Shown here: piece by piece, positions 1 through 11,569 of the stretch
How the letters are laid out: every line of letters starts with the position of its first letter
How positions within the stretch are numbered: position 1 is the first letter of the stretch
NCBI GenBank assembly: GCA_019843655.1
Contig: JACDQD010000002.1
Location: forward strand, 9,041,393 to 9,105,392
DNA length: 64,000 nucleotides
Source: Lethocerus indicus
Taxonomy: Eukaryota; Arthropoda; Insecta; Hemiptera; Belostomatidae
Reading direction: 5' to 3'
The notes under the pieces: generated by a model
The model's input: only the letters and a program-made list of their open reading frames with translations
Told to the model about the DNA's origin: nothing
The model's database searches: none
Program-made: the position numbers and the translations under genes

Positions 1-2297
1 CCAAAAAAATATTTATAAGTAGCAGGAATCTATCTTATATCCCATTTTGCATCATTACAATTTAAATTTATGTTTACAACTTACGGCTAAATTCATTGTT
101 AAATTTGTCAGAAATCCTAAGCTAACATTTATGAAATCTGATTTAGTTATATAAGTTTTGAGAAATTTCACTAATGCAAAAAATAATTAAAGTACTAACC
201 TCTTCTGCTAATCGTTCTTGCTCTTGCATATCAACTGCTAAACATGCACAGGCTACACTGAATTGAACCAATAGCAACAAAAACAGAATGACCATATACT
301 AATAACAGATTAAGAAAAAATGATTCCAATAAAACACGGAAATTTTTCACACTATGCTAAAGGTGTACACACAATATAGAAAAACCAAACTAGACAAAAT
401 TCTGTCTTCGGAAGAAACATTCATAGATTCAATGAAACCCTATTACTGTTGATTTAGAGTGAAACGTGACGTGAAAGCCAATATATTTTAAAATGTTATT
501 TGTAGTATAAGCAATTCTCTCTCTTAAAACCGTTTGGAACGAAACTTTCACCAGTTTAGACAGATGTAAATTAATTATATACATAATTAAAGGTATATGA
601 AAAAATTATTTAAATTTATGTTTGTTTAAGAATGAATGTAAATATTCCTAAAGAAATTACAAGCTGATAATACAATATACCTTATTACAAGTGAAAGTAT
701 TGTAATGCTTCATATAGATTTTTTTATATTCAAGGTTAAAGATACGTTGTTCCAACTAAATTCCAACTGTGGACCCATAATGTTAATGAATGTAAATTTG
801 AAACCAACAAAGAAATTACAAATGTTCAATTTCATTAATTTCCTTTTTAGAGAGGACACAGAATTAATTTTTGTATTTAAAATAATTAGGTCACCCTCAA
901 AATTTAAATTCACTGAAATGTATTTACCAATCATTTTTCTGCCTGTATTAATGCTCTGTGACTGAAGAACTATTACTAATTAAAGTATAAGAAATTGTTG
1001 TTTAAAAATTCTTAACTTATGTTAAAATAAGTATTTGTTGCAAATTCGTACCAATAAATTCTATTTAAATTATTTCTGCCAGATACAACAACAAATATTA
1101 TGTTTATGGACTGAAAGAAACCTGGTTATTGAATAGTAAATAAAGTAACCCCAAAATCACAAAAGATTTGAGAGGAATAAATACCCAGGGAAAACAATAA
1201 TTTAAAAAATATAAAATGTAGTTTACAAATAGATAGATACAACTGTTTTGATAATATAATTACCAAGTAAAATAAACATTCATTGATGTCTGCATGAGTG
1301 TGTATGTGAGGATACAAGTGAAAAACTGCAATAATTATTAAATAAACAAGATTTTAGTACTAATGATCCAACTAAAGTTAGAGGCTTGACCAATGAAAAT
1401 ACCATTTCTTGCAATATATATGAGGATAATATTATAAATGGCTTCACTAGATTAGGAAGTTAGATGATAGTTTTGTTTTTACTATATAAGCTCTTGAAAA
1501 TTCTCAAACATATAAATTAGTTTCCTACAACCTGAAATTAGAGTTATTTACTTATTCACTCTTAAAATGGTATTCACCCATTATTCCTTTGAAAGGTTAT
1601 GTGACAAAATATTATATTTAACTATGGTGGTTACTAAAAGGATACAAAAAACAACATAACCTGATTATGTTGTATTGCACCAAACAATCCCAAAATTGAG
1701 ACAAGAATTAAAAATATTCCACATGCCAGTATGCCTCCAATAATAGGAAGATTGGTCACCAATGCTGAAGCTCGTCCATACACAGCGGCTACGATCAGGA
1801 TGAAACCAACAACCTATGTATGAATAAGATTTGTTATTTTTATAACTCTTTCAAAGAATGTGCAAAATATATACTATCAACAATATATTTTTACTTTGGT
1901 CTCAATGCAAAACTTATGCAAACAATATATCACCCAGATTATAGATGTAATTGCAATATAATAGCAATGAAAAAATAAGCTAAAATGTCCACTTCACAAT
2001 GTAATGAACTGAAATGATATCCGAAATTTTTAAAAATAATAATAGCACGTAGGAACTGATAACAATTTTTAGGGAAATGAAATTATTCAATAGAAAATAA
2101 TTGTTTTCACAGTGAGAAGAGTGAACATCCGGAGAAGATCTTTTGGTTTCTTGATTAAAATATATCAAAAAATGTATAGGACAAAGCACATTTCTTCATT
2201 GTAATTTCAAAAACATAACAATTATTTAACAGCTTACAACATAGAGAATGTTCAGAGCGGTTAAAGCATTTTTCGAACACGTAAAGCCACCGCACAT
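1..2297 (-). CDS. TSPAN13: Tetraspanin, TSPAN13/31 type (partial, 5' exons only)
   Basis: Three coding exons are seen on the minus strand: 2238-2297 (start codon at 2297), 1646-1813 and 200-298, all phase 0, giving the first 109 residues. The rest lies beyond the left edge. The protein begins MCGGFTCSKNALTALNILY, the hallmark N-terminus of the TSPAN13/31 group (fly Tsp97E). It then shows TM1, a short first loop, TM2 (GGILACGIFLILVSILGLFG), the loop AIQHNQ, and TM3 ending in SVACACLAVDMQEQE, close to TSPAN13. The large extracellular loop with its CCG motif and TM4 are not in the window. Tetraspanins organise membrane microdomains; the role of this subgroup is poorly defined. The donor of exon 2 (TTT then gtatcc) was chosen because it restores the family sequence QVMLFFYM. 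The gene is head-to-head with the carrier at 2860. Confidence 0.9.
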
Positions 2298-2859
2298 CTC
2301 GCAGCTTAAATTATATTTTTAAATTATTCCGGTTTATGTCAAAACAAAGCGACACACAAACTACACTCGATTAAGTTGGGAAATGAATGCGCTAAACGAG
2401 TAAATGCACATCATATGTTTCTAAGACCTCTCGACAGAGGTTTAATCTAGTAATTTATTGATTTAATATTTTTATCCTTTTTCAAATATCACTTCTCAGA
2501 AAATTATCATTAGAAACGTCTACGATTATTCAATATCTTTTATTTTCCTGATAACGAATTATGTTATCAGTAGCAGTTAATCCGAAATGAATTATCCTGG
2601 GAAATGATCCCAATTTTCAATTGTTGGTACCATTGACTAAGTTGGACGTTCGGAGTTCGAAGTTAGAGACCGGTATTTTTTAAATTAGGGTGATTTATAA
2701 CAGAATTTTGTATGCCCCTTGTAATTTATTAATTTTCTAAGAAGCGAGTAAATTCTCGCTCACTTGTTTTATATGAGTATCTTTCTAGTGCATTCCGTAT
2801 TTGTTATGGCAGCGGTTTGACAATTTTGAAGGTTATAATTTTCATTTATTTCTTTAATT
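2298..2859. promoter_or_regulatory. Shared 562-bp head-to-head intergenic region (putative bidirectional promoter)
   Basis: The start codons of the tetraspanin (minus, 2297) and the mitochondrial carrier (plus, 2860) are only 562 bp apart, so the 5' ends and core promoters of both must lie here unless either has a distant 5' UTR exon. No TATA box in a convincing position was recognised. The sequence is somewhat richer in CG dinucleotides than the flanking exons, for example around 2270-2300, 2350-2400 and 2640-2670, as expected of a constitutive promoter in a genome with gene-body methylation. This is inferred from layout. Confidence 0.45.
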
Positions 2860-5748
2860 ATGTTAACTCCTTCAGAAGATTCTAATTTGACAAGAGAATT
2901 ATGTGTGGACGATCCCAAATTTAGAATTACACCTATCCAACAAATGGCAGCAGCTTGTTCTGGAGCATTGATCACGTCTATATTAGGTAATTCTCAGAAT
3001 TTCGTATATCTCTTATCACCCACATTCAATGTTAATTGTTTTTCATGAAAGGCTAAATTAAGCAAATATTTAAATTATGTATATTACAATTACTTTCCAA
3101 ACCAGAAACTACTATTGGAATATAAAAATGTTAACATGAAGTGTGCACGAGTAAAGATAATTTCAACAGTTTGTTTAAACATTTAAAGTGTATTAATACT
3201 TCCTAATGACATGTGTTCACATTATTGTAGGAAATAGCTAATGTATTTGTCAGTGCTGTCTTGAAGGTTAGGTTTTTTCATGTATCTCTCTTAATATCAT
3301 TTACTTTGGTTCTTATCTGTAAGTTATTTGTACCAGGGTGGAATGTAGAGTTTAATTGATTAATCTTTTATGGAATTGATCATTTACCAATTTGTGAAAT
3401 TGACAATTCATCAGAAAACTATTTATATTTTTGAGTCCTATTGTCAGGAAATTTACTCATTTTTAAACACTATCCTGTTATTTTATTTAATACTTTCTTC
3501 CTTCAGGAAAATAGGTTCCACTGTCCTTTATATCCATAATATCATAACATTAAACATTTATGTATATGTGCATTACTTGTTTGTTTTAGTCACACCTTTA
3601 GATGTTGTTAAAATTCGTCTCCAAGCACAGCAGAAAGCACTAGTTACAAATAAGTGCTTCCTTTATTGCAATGGTTTAATGGATCATCTTTGTACATGCT
3701 TGGGACCCAATGGCAGTAACTCCCAACAGTATTGGTACCAGAGACCAAGTCATTTTAATGGCACATTAGTAAGTTGTATTTTCATATGATAAAAACAGTT
3801 TGTACTAGGAAATAATACATTTTTTAAAGAGAAACGAAGGAATTATAACGTTCATTTAAAACAAAAATTATACATCATTGAATAACACTTCCTCACATTT
3901 ACACTTCCTCTATTAAAGATAAATTAATAATTACTAAATGTCCATCATCGAATATATATTTAACTTTATTATCATATTTGGCTATATCTCAGACACTGGA
4001 AATTGAAATTGCAGTTTTAATTCTGTCACTTGGTTAATGCCAGCTCCCAGTTAGGTTAAGGTGCATTGATTTATGTATAAAGTAATAATTGCATTTTGGG
4101 GAGACAGAATAATAAGCATTTTTTTATGGAAACCATGTTTGTTTGTGTACAATAAGACTATTGTATATATGAAAACCATATTACTGGACATTAATATTAC
4201 AGATATATAATAGTATTACTTACACTAAAAATAAATAATGAATATCAGTTATGAAAAAATGCTTCTAAGTAAACATAGCAAAAGGTATACGCAATTTTGT
4301 ATCACAACTTTATAGCCTAAATTCTATAAATAGTATGCATTGCATATTTATATATCTAATGTGTGTATATATATAGATATACATATTGTATATGATAACT
4401 AACAAAGTTTGGTTGTCAACCTGTTGGTTTTTGTTGACAGGATGCTTTCATAAAAATTAGTAGAACTGAAGGAATTCTTTCGTTGTGGAGTGGTCTAAGC
4501 CCAACACTTATCTTAGCATTGCCTGCAACTGTAGTCTATTTTGTGACATATGAACAGCTACGGACAAGATTGAAAGATTGGGCATGTGGCAAAGGGTCTA
4601 ACATTCCACAGCCATTGTGGGCTCCACTGATTGCAGGTTGCACCGCTAGGCTTTGGGCTGCTACTGTCGTTAGTCCACTTGAACTGATAAGAACTAAAAT
4701 GCAATCCAAGAAATTGAGTTATTTAGGTTTGCTTAATTGTTCACGCTTATCTTAACAATTTAAAACAAAAGATATTTAATTATTTGGAAAAAATAAATAT
4801 TTCTAATTTCAAAATAGAAGTACACGAGGCTCTCAGAAGTTTGTTGCAATACCATGGATGGAAAGGATTGTGGAAAGGTCTTGGCCCTACCCTCTTGAGA
4901 GATGTTCCTTTTTCAGGTAATGATGCTCATATGTTTAGATCAGAAATAACTTCTTATAATGTTCATTATTGAATTGGATTTTTCCTCTTTAGGTATATAT
5001 TGGGTGACGTATGAAAAATTCAAGATGTTGAATAATAACAAATCTACATTTGCCTATAGTTTCCTTGGAGGCACAATAGCAGGAGGTGTAAGTACTTGGA
5101 AGGGTTTAAGAATAGCTTAATAATATGTTAGTTTTGAGCTTGCATGGTATTAATTAACCAAGGATTTCTCATCTTACCTTATGAAAAATTCAGTATTTTC
5201 ATATCAATAATACATTAATCATTGTTTTTAAATTTTAAAATAGAGTTTGTGTAAAGTAATTCAAATTATGTATTCTAAATTTGTTATATTAATTTAACAA
5301 AATTATCCATGAGCAGTGTAGTATGTCATATGAATCAGGCTCAGCTCATTGAACTTTTTTGTATTTTTTTAGTTAGCTGCATTTGTCACAACACCTTTTG
5401 ATGTTGTTAAAACATACAGGCAGATTGAAATGGCGGAAAAAGAAATTGTGTTAGGTAAATATAAATTAATGAATTTGTTTGTTACATGATTAGCCCAGTT
5501 GATTTATGAGCCTTATTATTGTTTGATTTACAGAACCACCGACACTTCACGGCAAAACAACGTATTCAGTTCTTTGTAGAATATATGAAAAAAATGGAAT
5601 ATCTGGTTTATTTACTGGCTTGGTCCCACGTATTGTCAAAGTTGCTCCAGCATGCGCTATTATGGTTGCAACATTTGAATATGGAAAATCATTTTTTCAA
5701 TATCGTAACATGAAAGAATTTGAAAAAAATCACAAAATATTAAGTTAA
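2860..5748 (+). CDS. SLC25A40: Mitochondrial carrier SLC25A39/SLC25A40 family (glutathione carrier)
   Basis: Seven exons: 2860-2986, 3590-3768, 4441-4726, 4818-4916, 4993-5087, 5373-5454, 5534-5748. They give 360 residues with all phases closing. Three mitochondrial-carrier repeats are clear from their signatures [13 protein letters not shown] (residue 44 on), [11 protein letters not shown] and [13 protein letters not shown]. The first matrix loop carries four cysteines (C65, C69, C77, C79) in [16 protein letters not shown], matching the cysteine cluster of SLC25A39, whose human form is reported to sense iron-sulfur status and control protein stability. Family knowledge: inner-membrane carriers importing glutathione into the matrix (SLC25A39/40; fly Shawn). 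Start chosen because [19 protein letters not shown] follows directly, as in the family. The last exon ends [16 protein letters not shown], typical of TM6. Polyadenylation signal at 5788. I cannot decide between A39 and A40, which may share a single insect gene. Confidence 0.93.
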
Positions 5749-7361
5749 GCATGCTCTGAATAAGTTTTTAATATATTGGAAATTGTAAATAAAATCATAA
5801 GTTTGTTTATTTACATATGCCTACAAATAAAATGTTCTTGTAAGTAAATATGTAATGACCACGGATCTACTTATGATATAATGTGTATAGATGTAAGTGT
5901 GCATGCAGTCTTATTATTCTGATGTATAGTTATATTTTTGTGATAATAGTATATTCTTATGCATTGTGTATACAATGTAGAATGTGTTGAAATGGTTGTG
6001 TGTAAGATTAATGTATCAAACTCACATTATTTTTATTTTCTCATGGATTTAGAATAATTAAATAATAAAACATAGTTCGGTTATTAGATTATCATTTTTG
6101 GATAAAATCACAGTTAACACACCCTGAGCTTCTACATCTAGTTTTGATATTGCATATTCCTAATCAATCCTCACCACCCAAATCCCCAATACAAACCATA
6201 AGGGAAGTGTGAAAGTAGCTGAATATTAGGAATACAAATATATGGAAAAATTATAAGTATAATATTAGTTATATAATATATTAACCTAACTTAAACAGGC
6301 CTGGGTGCCTAAACTGGGAATCAGTCTCATTTTTACTTGTTAATAATTGTTGGAATGAATACAATTTTTTAAGCAGTTTAAAATAGTCTCTTTTTTATAA
6401 GATATTAATTTGAAAGGTGGGCCAAAAATTGACTTACGTTACCACAATCTCCTGAGGAGTAACTGTCCATTTAAAGTCAAAACAAAGTAGACTAATTTAT
6501 TTCTCTTAATTTTTATTAAACTTTTTTTAGAATATATATAACAGTTTTATTTTCACCTGTTTCCTGCAGAATGGCAAATTATTCCATTCATAAATAACAT
6601 ACTCCATTCATAATACCAAGGAGCATCAGAAAAACCTACATTATCTCAAATATATTGTGTGTGTGTTTATAAATTAAGTAAGTATTATCCATAATACTAC
6701 TTTTAAAATAATAGATATCATTAGATTCATAGCAGGCATAGTGTTTATTACTTAAATCAACAAACAGTTAAAATGAAGAAAGAATGAGTGTATTTGAGAA
6801 TTAAAGAAAAACAGTATATGCAATTTTTATATTTGCCTTTTTATTTTATATATTTGACTGGCTCAACTTTTAATGGTTAAACCAAAATATAGAAGCGGTT
6901 TTGAAGAATACAGTGTAAAATAGTTGTTATTGAAGTTGTTTTCAGTACAGTTAGGAATATGAATTACATTAATGGGAATGAATGATTATTTCAGAAATAA
7001 ATATGACATATTTGGTTTCTTTCTTGAAGTGATCAATTAGCCTGATTTAAAAATTAAACACTAATTAACCACTACAACTAAATATATTGTTAAATTTTAA
7101 AATCATTAATTGTTCCTTAATTCAAAAATCTAGATCAATATAGTGCTTAAGGGCTGTTGTGAATTCTAGGGCTAGGCAGAAATAACTTTTCCCACGATTT
7201 CGATCTGGTTTGAGTTTTTGCATACATGTTTGACGCACTTACATCTTCATACTTAATTACGCACATGTATTTACAACCGAGTCCTTGAAAATATTTCCTT
7301 CCCGTTTTTGATAACGGGAATAATTGGTCGAATATTCAAACCCGCTCTACACGGCTTTTAA
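5749..7361 (+). other. Intergenic region between SLC25A39/40 and Mlx
   Basis: No gene is supported. The first part is the 3' UTR of the carrier, with AATAAA at 5788-5793 and a second AATAAA at about 5826. The middle is featureless AT-rich DNA. From about 7180 to 7380 the CG content rises (several CG dinucleotides, a GGGCTAGG-type stretch), which probably marks the Mlx promoter and 5' UTR. Confidence 0.6.
5788..5793 (+). terminator. Polyadenylation signal of the SLC25A39/40 gene
   Basis: Canonical AATAAA 40 bases after the stop codon of the carrier gene, on the same strand. A second AATAAA follows within 40 bp, so cleavage could use either. Confidence 0.55.
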
Positions 7362-7398
7362 ATGGCAACATTCAGGGCAAGTGGAGGTTACTCTAACG
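7362..7398 (+). CDS. Candidate alternative first coding exon of Mlx
   Basis: ATG at 7362 opens twelve codons (MATFRASGGYSN) plus one base, then a consensus donor (AACG then gtaagg). This phase-1 end joins the Mlx exon at 7714 in frame, exactly as the other candidate start exon at 7566-7587 does. The donor here is stronger than the one at 7588 (gtattt). Only one may be used, or both as isoforms with different N-termini. No transcript evidence is available. Confidence 0.4.
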
Positions 7399-7565
7399 GT
7401 AAGGTTATTTTCTTTTTAGCTGTAGAAGATATCGTACTGCGCTTACCTTATTCGAAGCTAGGCAATATCACCTCATTACGACAAAAAAGGAATACTGGAG
7501 GATTGAAAGATAACTGAATTAATTATCGAATACCGTTTTGTTCATAATTCCGCCCCATCAACGGT

Positions 7566-10051
7566 ATGAGCAGTAGCAGTGGACATGGTATTTAAAACAG
7601 TTTGGTTAATTAATATTTACGTTAATTATTACATTTTTATTTATCTTAAGTAATTACAAGTTTTATTCTCTGAAGATTCTATTTATAATATACTTTTTAA
7701 TCAATAATTTTAGAGGATGATGAAGTGGAAGAAAAAGGCTCTGCTGTTATATATAAAGAAAGGAGAAGGGAAGCACACACTCAGGCTGAACAGAAGAGAC
7801 GTGATGCGATTAAAAAAGGGTATGACACTTTACAAAGTCTAGTACCTACATGCCAGCAGTCAGACACATCTGGATACAAAATCAGTAAAGCTACTGTACT
7901 GCAAAAATCAATAGATTATATTCAGGTATTGTCCATAATTTGATTTCATGCTTTTATTGATAATTTGTGTCTTTTTAAAAATTCTTTAATAGAATTATAC
8001 TAGTGCAGCATTTTGATTTAATTTTTTGTAACAATAGACAGGAATTAAATGTTATTGTAAAGAAATTAAGTACTACATTCGCAATACTCCCAGTATAATT
8101 TGTTGTTGTTGAAAAAATATACTTTGAATTTCTGGGCTTAAGATTTACATTCATATTGTCCAGATTATTGTTTATTGCTAGGAAATTAATTTAACTGTTT
8201 TCTAACCTATGAAGTTAGTTTAATTCATCACAAGATATTGTGTTAGTATTTATGGGATTATGCTTTTTTGCAGTGCTTATTGCGACAAAAAAAGAAGCAA
8301 GAAGATGAAAGGAATTCACTTCACAAAGAAGTTGTTGCTCTAAAAATAATGCAAGAAAATTATGAAAAAATGGTCAAGTCACAACAAAGTCAATTAGGTT
8401 TAACAGAAAATCGAGTATCTGATGAACTAAAATTTCATGTCGTGAGTAAAATTCATCCAATAACAACAATTTATTCTTGATATTTTGAGATGTCTCAAAA
8501 GTTCATTTCATTCCATATCTTTCAGGTTTTTTCCCCCTTATGATTTAACAAGCTACAACATACCACTGCATTGAGTTTGGTTCAATGTGTTTTAAGGAAA
8601 ATTAAAGAAATATTTTTAAATGCATGCATTATTTGAATATTTTTCAGAAGATTGTATCCACAGTGCAAAAATAAAGATATTACTTTATGATAATCCATGA
8701 AAAATTAATAATTTAAATGGAAATCTATTTAGGAAAATCTATTTATGGAAATCTATTAAATAAGTCTGAGAAATAATGAAATTAATTCTAACAAAACAGT
8801 AGTACCAATTATTCGTTGCTACTAACTTTAAGAAAAGATAAGTATCATGCAGACAGATTTTATTTATGAAGCATGAGATTAATTTGATAAATTTATTATT
8901 GTGTAAAAAGCATAAAAAATCAATGCAGAAGAAACAATAAAATATTAGATGTCTTGGAGAGGATTTAGTAAACATTGGCATGAATGAAAATGTAGGAATT
9001 TTAGTAAGGAGTGCAGTGAAAATTGAGCTCTAAGTAATTTTTAGGTTTATGAGAATATAATAGTTGATAAGTTATTGGTAAAACATGTTCTAGATTACGT
9101 TTGTTCAAATTTATGTACAACTTTAAACCATTTTCCATACAATTTCAATATTATTATAACCATGTTAAACAATTTCTCAATCAAATTTTATATCACGCTC
9201 ATTTTGAAGTATTCTTGTAACAAAATCATTTCATAATAATATTTTAAGAATGTGCAATAATTTATGCATTAATCAAAGGAATTCAAGTCTTAATAGAGTT
9301 AAGTAAAAGCAACACCTGAGGGTTATAAGTTTCATCTTCCTTTTTGTTTAAGCTCAAGGATTTGACATTAATAAAATATATTTTTCAGTTCCAGACTATA
9401 GTTGAGCAATTATTCTTAACATTCAGCAGCATTTCTGTTAATAATTTTACAGAACTGTCGGGATTTGTCTTTGCATGGTTGGAGGAACACTGCAAACCTC
9501 AGGTACTAATAAGTATTTATTTTAATTTTATATATTTATAGAAATAAAAACCATTTGATTTATCAAAAAGTATAATACTTGAAAGTACTTATATTAAAAT
9601 TGTTTACAAAATCACTCGTAGTAACCTTCATGATGAGAGTCAATCAAATTGTTGTGTGTACTTGAAAATGTTAGTAACAACTGCTGAATTGTGGTCTTAA
9701 AGAAAAAGCATGGTTTAGCATAACTGAATCCATTTAGTATACATGTTTCAACACAACAATGACATCATTGTGTGATATTGTACTTATTATTAATGTTCCA
9801 AACCTGAATGTATTAAACTTGAACTGTTACATATTGAATTATTGTATTAGTTTTATTTTTGTATTTAATGCAGTCATAAAATAATTTAAAATTTAGTTAT
9901 TTTTATATATCACTGTACTTAATGTACTGTATTTATATATTAATGTAATTAATTTCAGTAATTATGTATGTTCTAGCGTTTGCGAGAAATGGTACAAGAA
10001 GTTCTGCTTAGGATTAATTCATCACGCCAAGTTAATCATCCCAATGATTGA
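7566..10051 (+). CDS. Mlx: Max-like protein X (Mlx/Bigmax), bHLH-leucine zipper transcription factor
   Basis: Five exons: 7566-7587, 7714-7925, 8274-8441, 9389-9502, 9977-10051; 196 residues, all phases closing. After a short acidic N-terminus comes the basic region KERRREAHTQAEQKRRDAI with the E-box-reading triad H29, E33, R37. The helix-loop-helix follows (VPTCQQSDTSGYKISKATV, then LQKSIDYIQ), then a leucine-zipper-like coiled coil (LLRQKKKQEDERNSL). The C-terminal Mlx dimerisation and cytoplasmic-retention domain ends FAWLEEHCKPQRLREMV. Family knowledge: Mlx is the obligate partner of Mondo/ChREBP and activates sugar-responsive genes through carbohydrate response elements (fly Bigmax with Mondo). 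The protein is shorter than human Mlx mainly at the N-terminus. An alternative start exon lies at 7362-7398. Polyadenylation signal at 10140. Confidence 0.92.
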
Positions 10052-10139
10052 ATACATCTGAATCTTATAGATTCTTCCAGTGCCATATGCTTATATATAT
10101 ATATATACTTTTACAGTTGATATTATTAAGTACTTGTTC

Positions 10140-10145
10140 AATAAA
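10140..10145 (+). terminator. Polyadenylation signal of Mlx
   Basis: AATAAA 89 bases downstream of the Mlx stop codon, same strand, followed by a GT-rich stretch. Confidence 0.5.
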
Positions 10146-11462
10146 GCCATCAAAGAATGGACAAGGTGTAAGCTGTTAAGGCATGTGTTTGGGGAATATC
10201 TTATTGATTGAGTGAAGTATTGGAGTACTGTTGTTCAAGGTTTATGTAAACATATTATAATTATATAGTCATAAAGGCTTAATTGATAAGTGTCAGAGAA
10301 CATGGCTTTGAACTATTATCATTTATGGAAGGCCTGTCCAAAGTCTGACAATATTTCATGTAAGTTAATGCATTATCACTTATACAGCATCATGTTATTG
10401 TTTTAAATGTGTATACATCTATATTTATTACATTGTTTATAAAAATGTTGATATATTTTAATAAGAGTATTTTTACATTAGTTGTTCATTTCTTCAGCCC
10501 TTTTGTTTCCACATAGGTAGGATATATAATTTAAATTCATGTTGCCTCATGGAACTTTTCATTTTTAGAACTTAATTTAATTTAAACTAATTATAGAGAT
10601 TATAACTAATAATAAAACTAGTCAAATTATTTTTAGAAAATATGCTAATACATCTGTTACTTTGTAAAGTTTTGTGTATTGCTTTATTAAAATATCAATA
10701 TTACAGTAAACATTAATATCTCGTATTAATACTATTAAAGTCACTACAAATCAGTTTTCACAGTCAAGCTTATCATAGTTGTAGAAAATATTTTATAAAG
10801 GCATTACTAAGGTCTTTAATGATTTCAGTGAGAATAACCTCAAAGTGATGGTGGTTATACATTAGGTTTACATCTTGTAACACAAGGACAGTAACTTGAA
10901 TTTGCTACGTTTGCAATAATTCCTGTTGCAAGATACATATTTATTAACAATATTTAACGTGTTCAATTATTAATATTAACTAAAAAATATGTTGAAAGCT
11001 CAAGGTGATAAATTTTAACGAGATACCAAATATAGCTGATCATATAGGTAAAGTACTAATACAATGCATAAAAACAAACTCGCGAAATATAATCCATTTG
11101 AAAACATATTTTATAAGTTATTTCTAATGGCAATATAGCCGGTATACTATCTTTATAAATATATGGTCTTTTCAATATTTGTAATGCAAAACTCTAGTAA
11201 AGGATTACTGCACAGCCATTGCAATACTTATTTGTACCAATTGTAGTCATAATTTAGAAATAATTTGATATGTAATTATTATTATATTTTATGACATTAT
11301 ACAAAAATGTCCACTATGAAGTTGCAGATCCAACGGGACGAAAAGTGATATAATCGCTGAAAATGAATATTTTTGTTATTTATCATATTTTCACAGGGAC
11401 GCTAATAAAAGTGATATAGTGTTACTTTCAACTATAGTTTGATATTGTTGGCTGTGTCTGAT

Positions 11463-11493
11463 TTTCCCGCTTATTCGGGTAATTTGGCGGGAT
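11463..11493. promoter_or_regulatory. Paired E2F-like motifs upstream of UHRF1
   Basis: TTCCCGC on the plus strand and GGCGGGA (the reverse form TCCCGCC) lie about 20 bp apart and about 80-105 bp before the UHRF1 start codon. E2F factors bind TTTSSCGC-type sites, and S-phase control of UHRF1 by E2F is established in mammals. Whether these sites work here is unknown. Confidence 0.35.
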
Positions 11494-11569
11494 TCCAATA
11501 CTCTGTACCTTGTTGTATCGTGTGACAGTTTGTGTTGTTTGGTTTGTTAGCTCTTTTCTGTTTTTAGTC

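Larger units (their letters stand above)
10052..11569 (+). other. Intergenic region between Mlx and UHRF1
   Basis: No gene seen. The left end is the Mlx 3' UTR with a short (TA)n run at 10091-10107 and AATAAA at 10140-10145. The rest is AT-rich and featureless. From about 11320 to 11500 CG dinucleotides and GC-richer patches appear (including TTCCCGC and GGCGGGA motifs at 11463-11493, which resemble E2F sites), a likely UHRF1 promoter. UHRF1 is an E2F target in vertebrates, but this link is inference. Confidence 0.5.

Noticed and set aside
705..965. Open frames on both strands over 705-965
   Set aside because: They are mirror frames in AT-rich sequence within the tetraspanin intron, with no motif or splice context.
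7700..7943. ATG at 7725 as the Mlx start
   Set aside because: It lies inside the exon starting at 7714, and two upstream phase-matched exons with start codons exist. A start at 7725 would lose the acidic lead.
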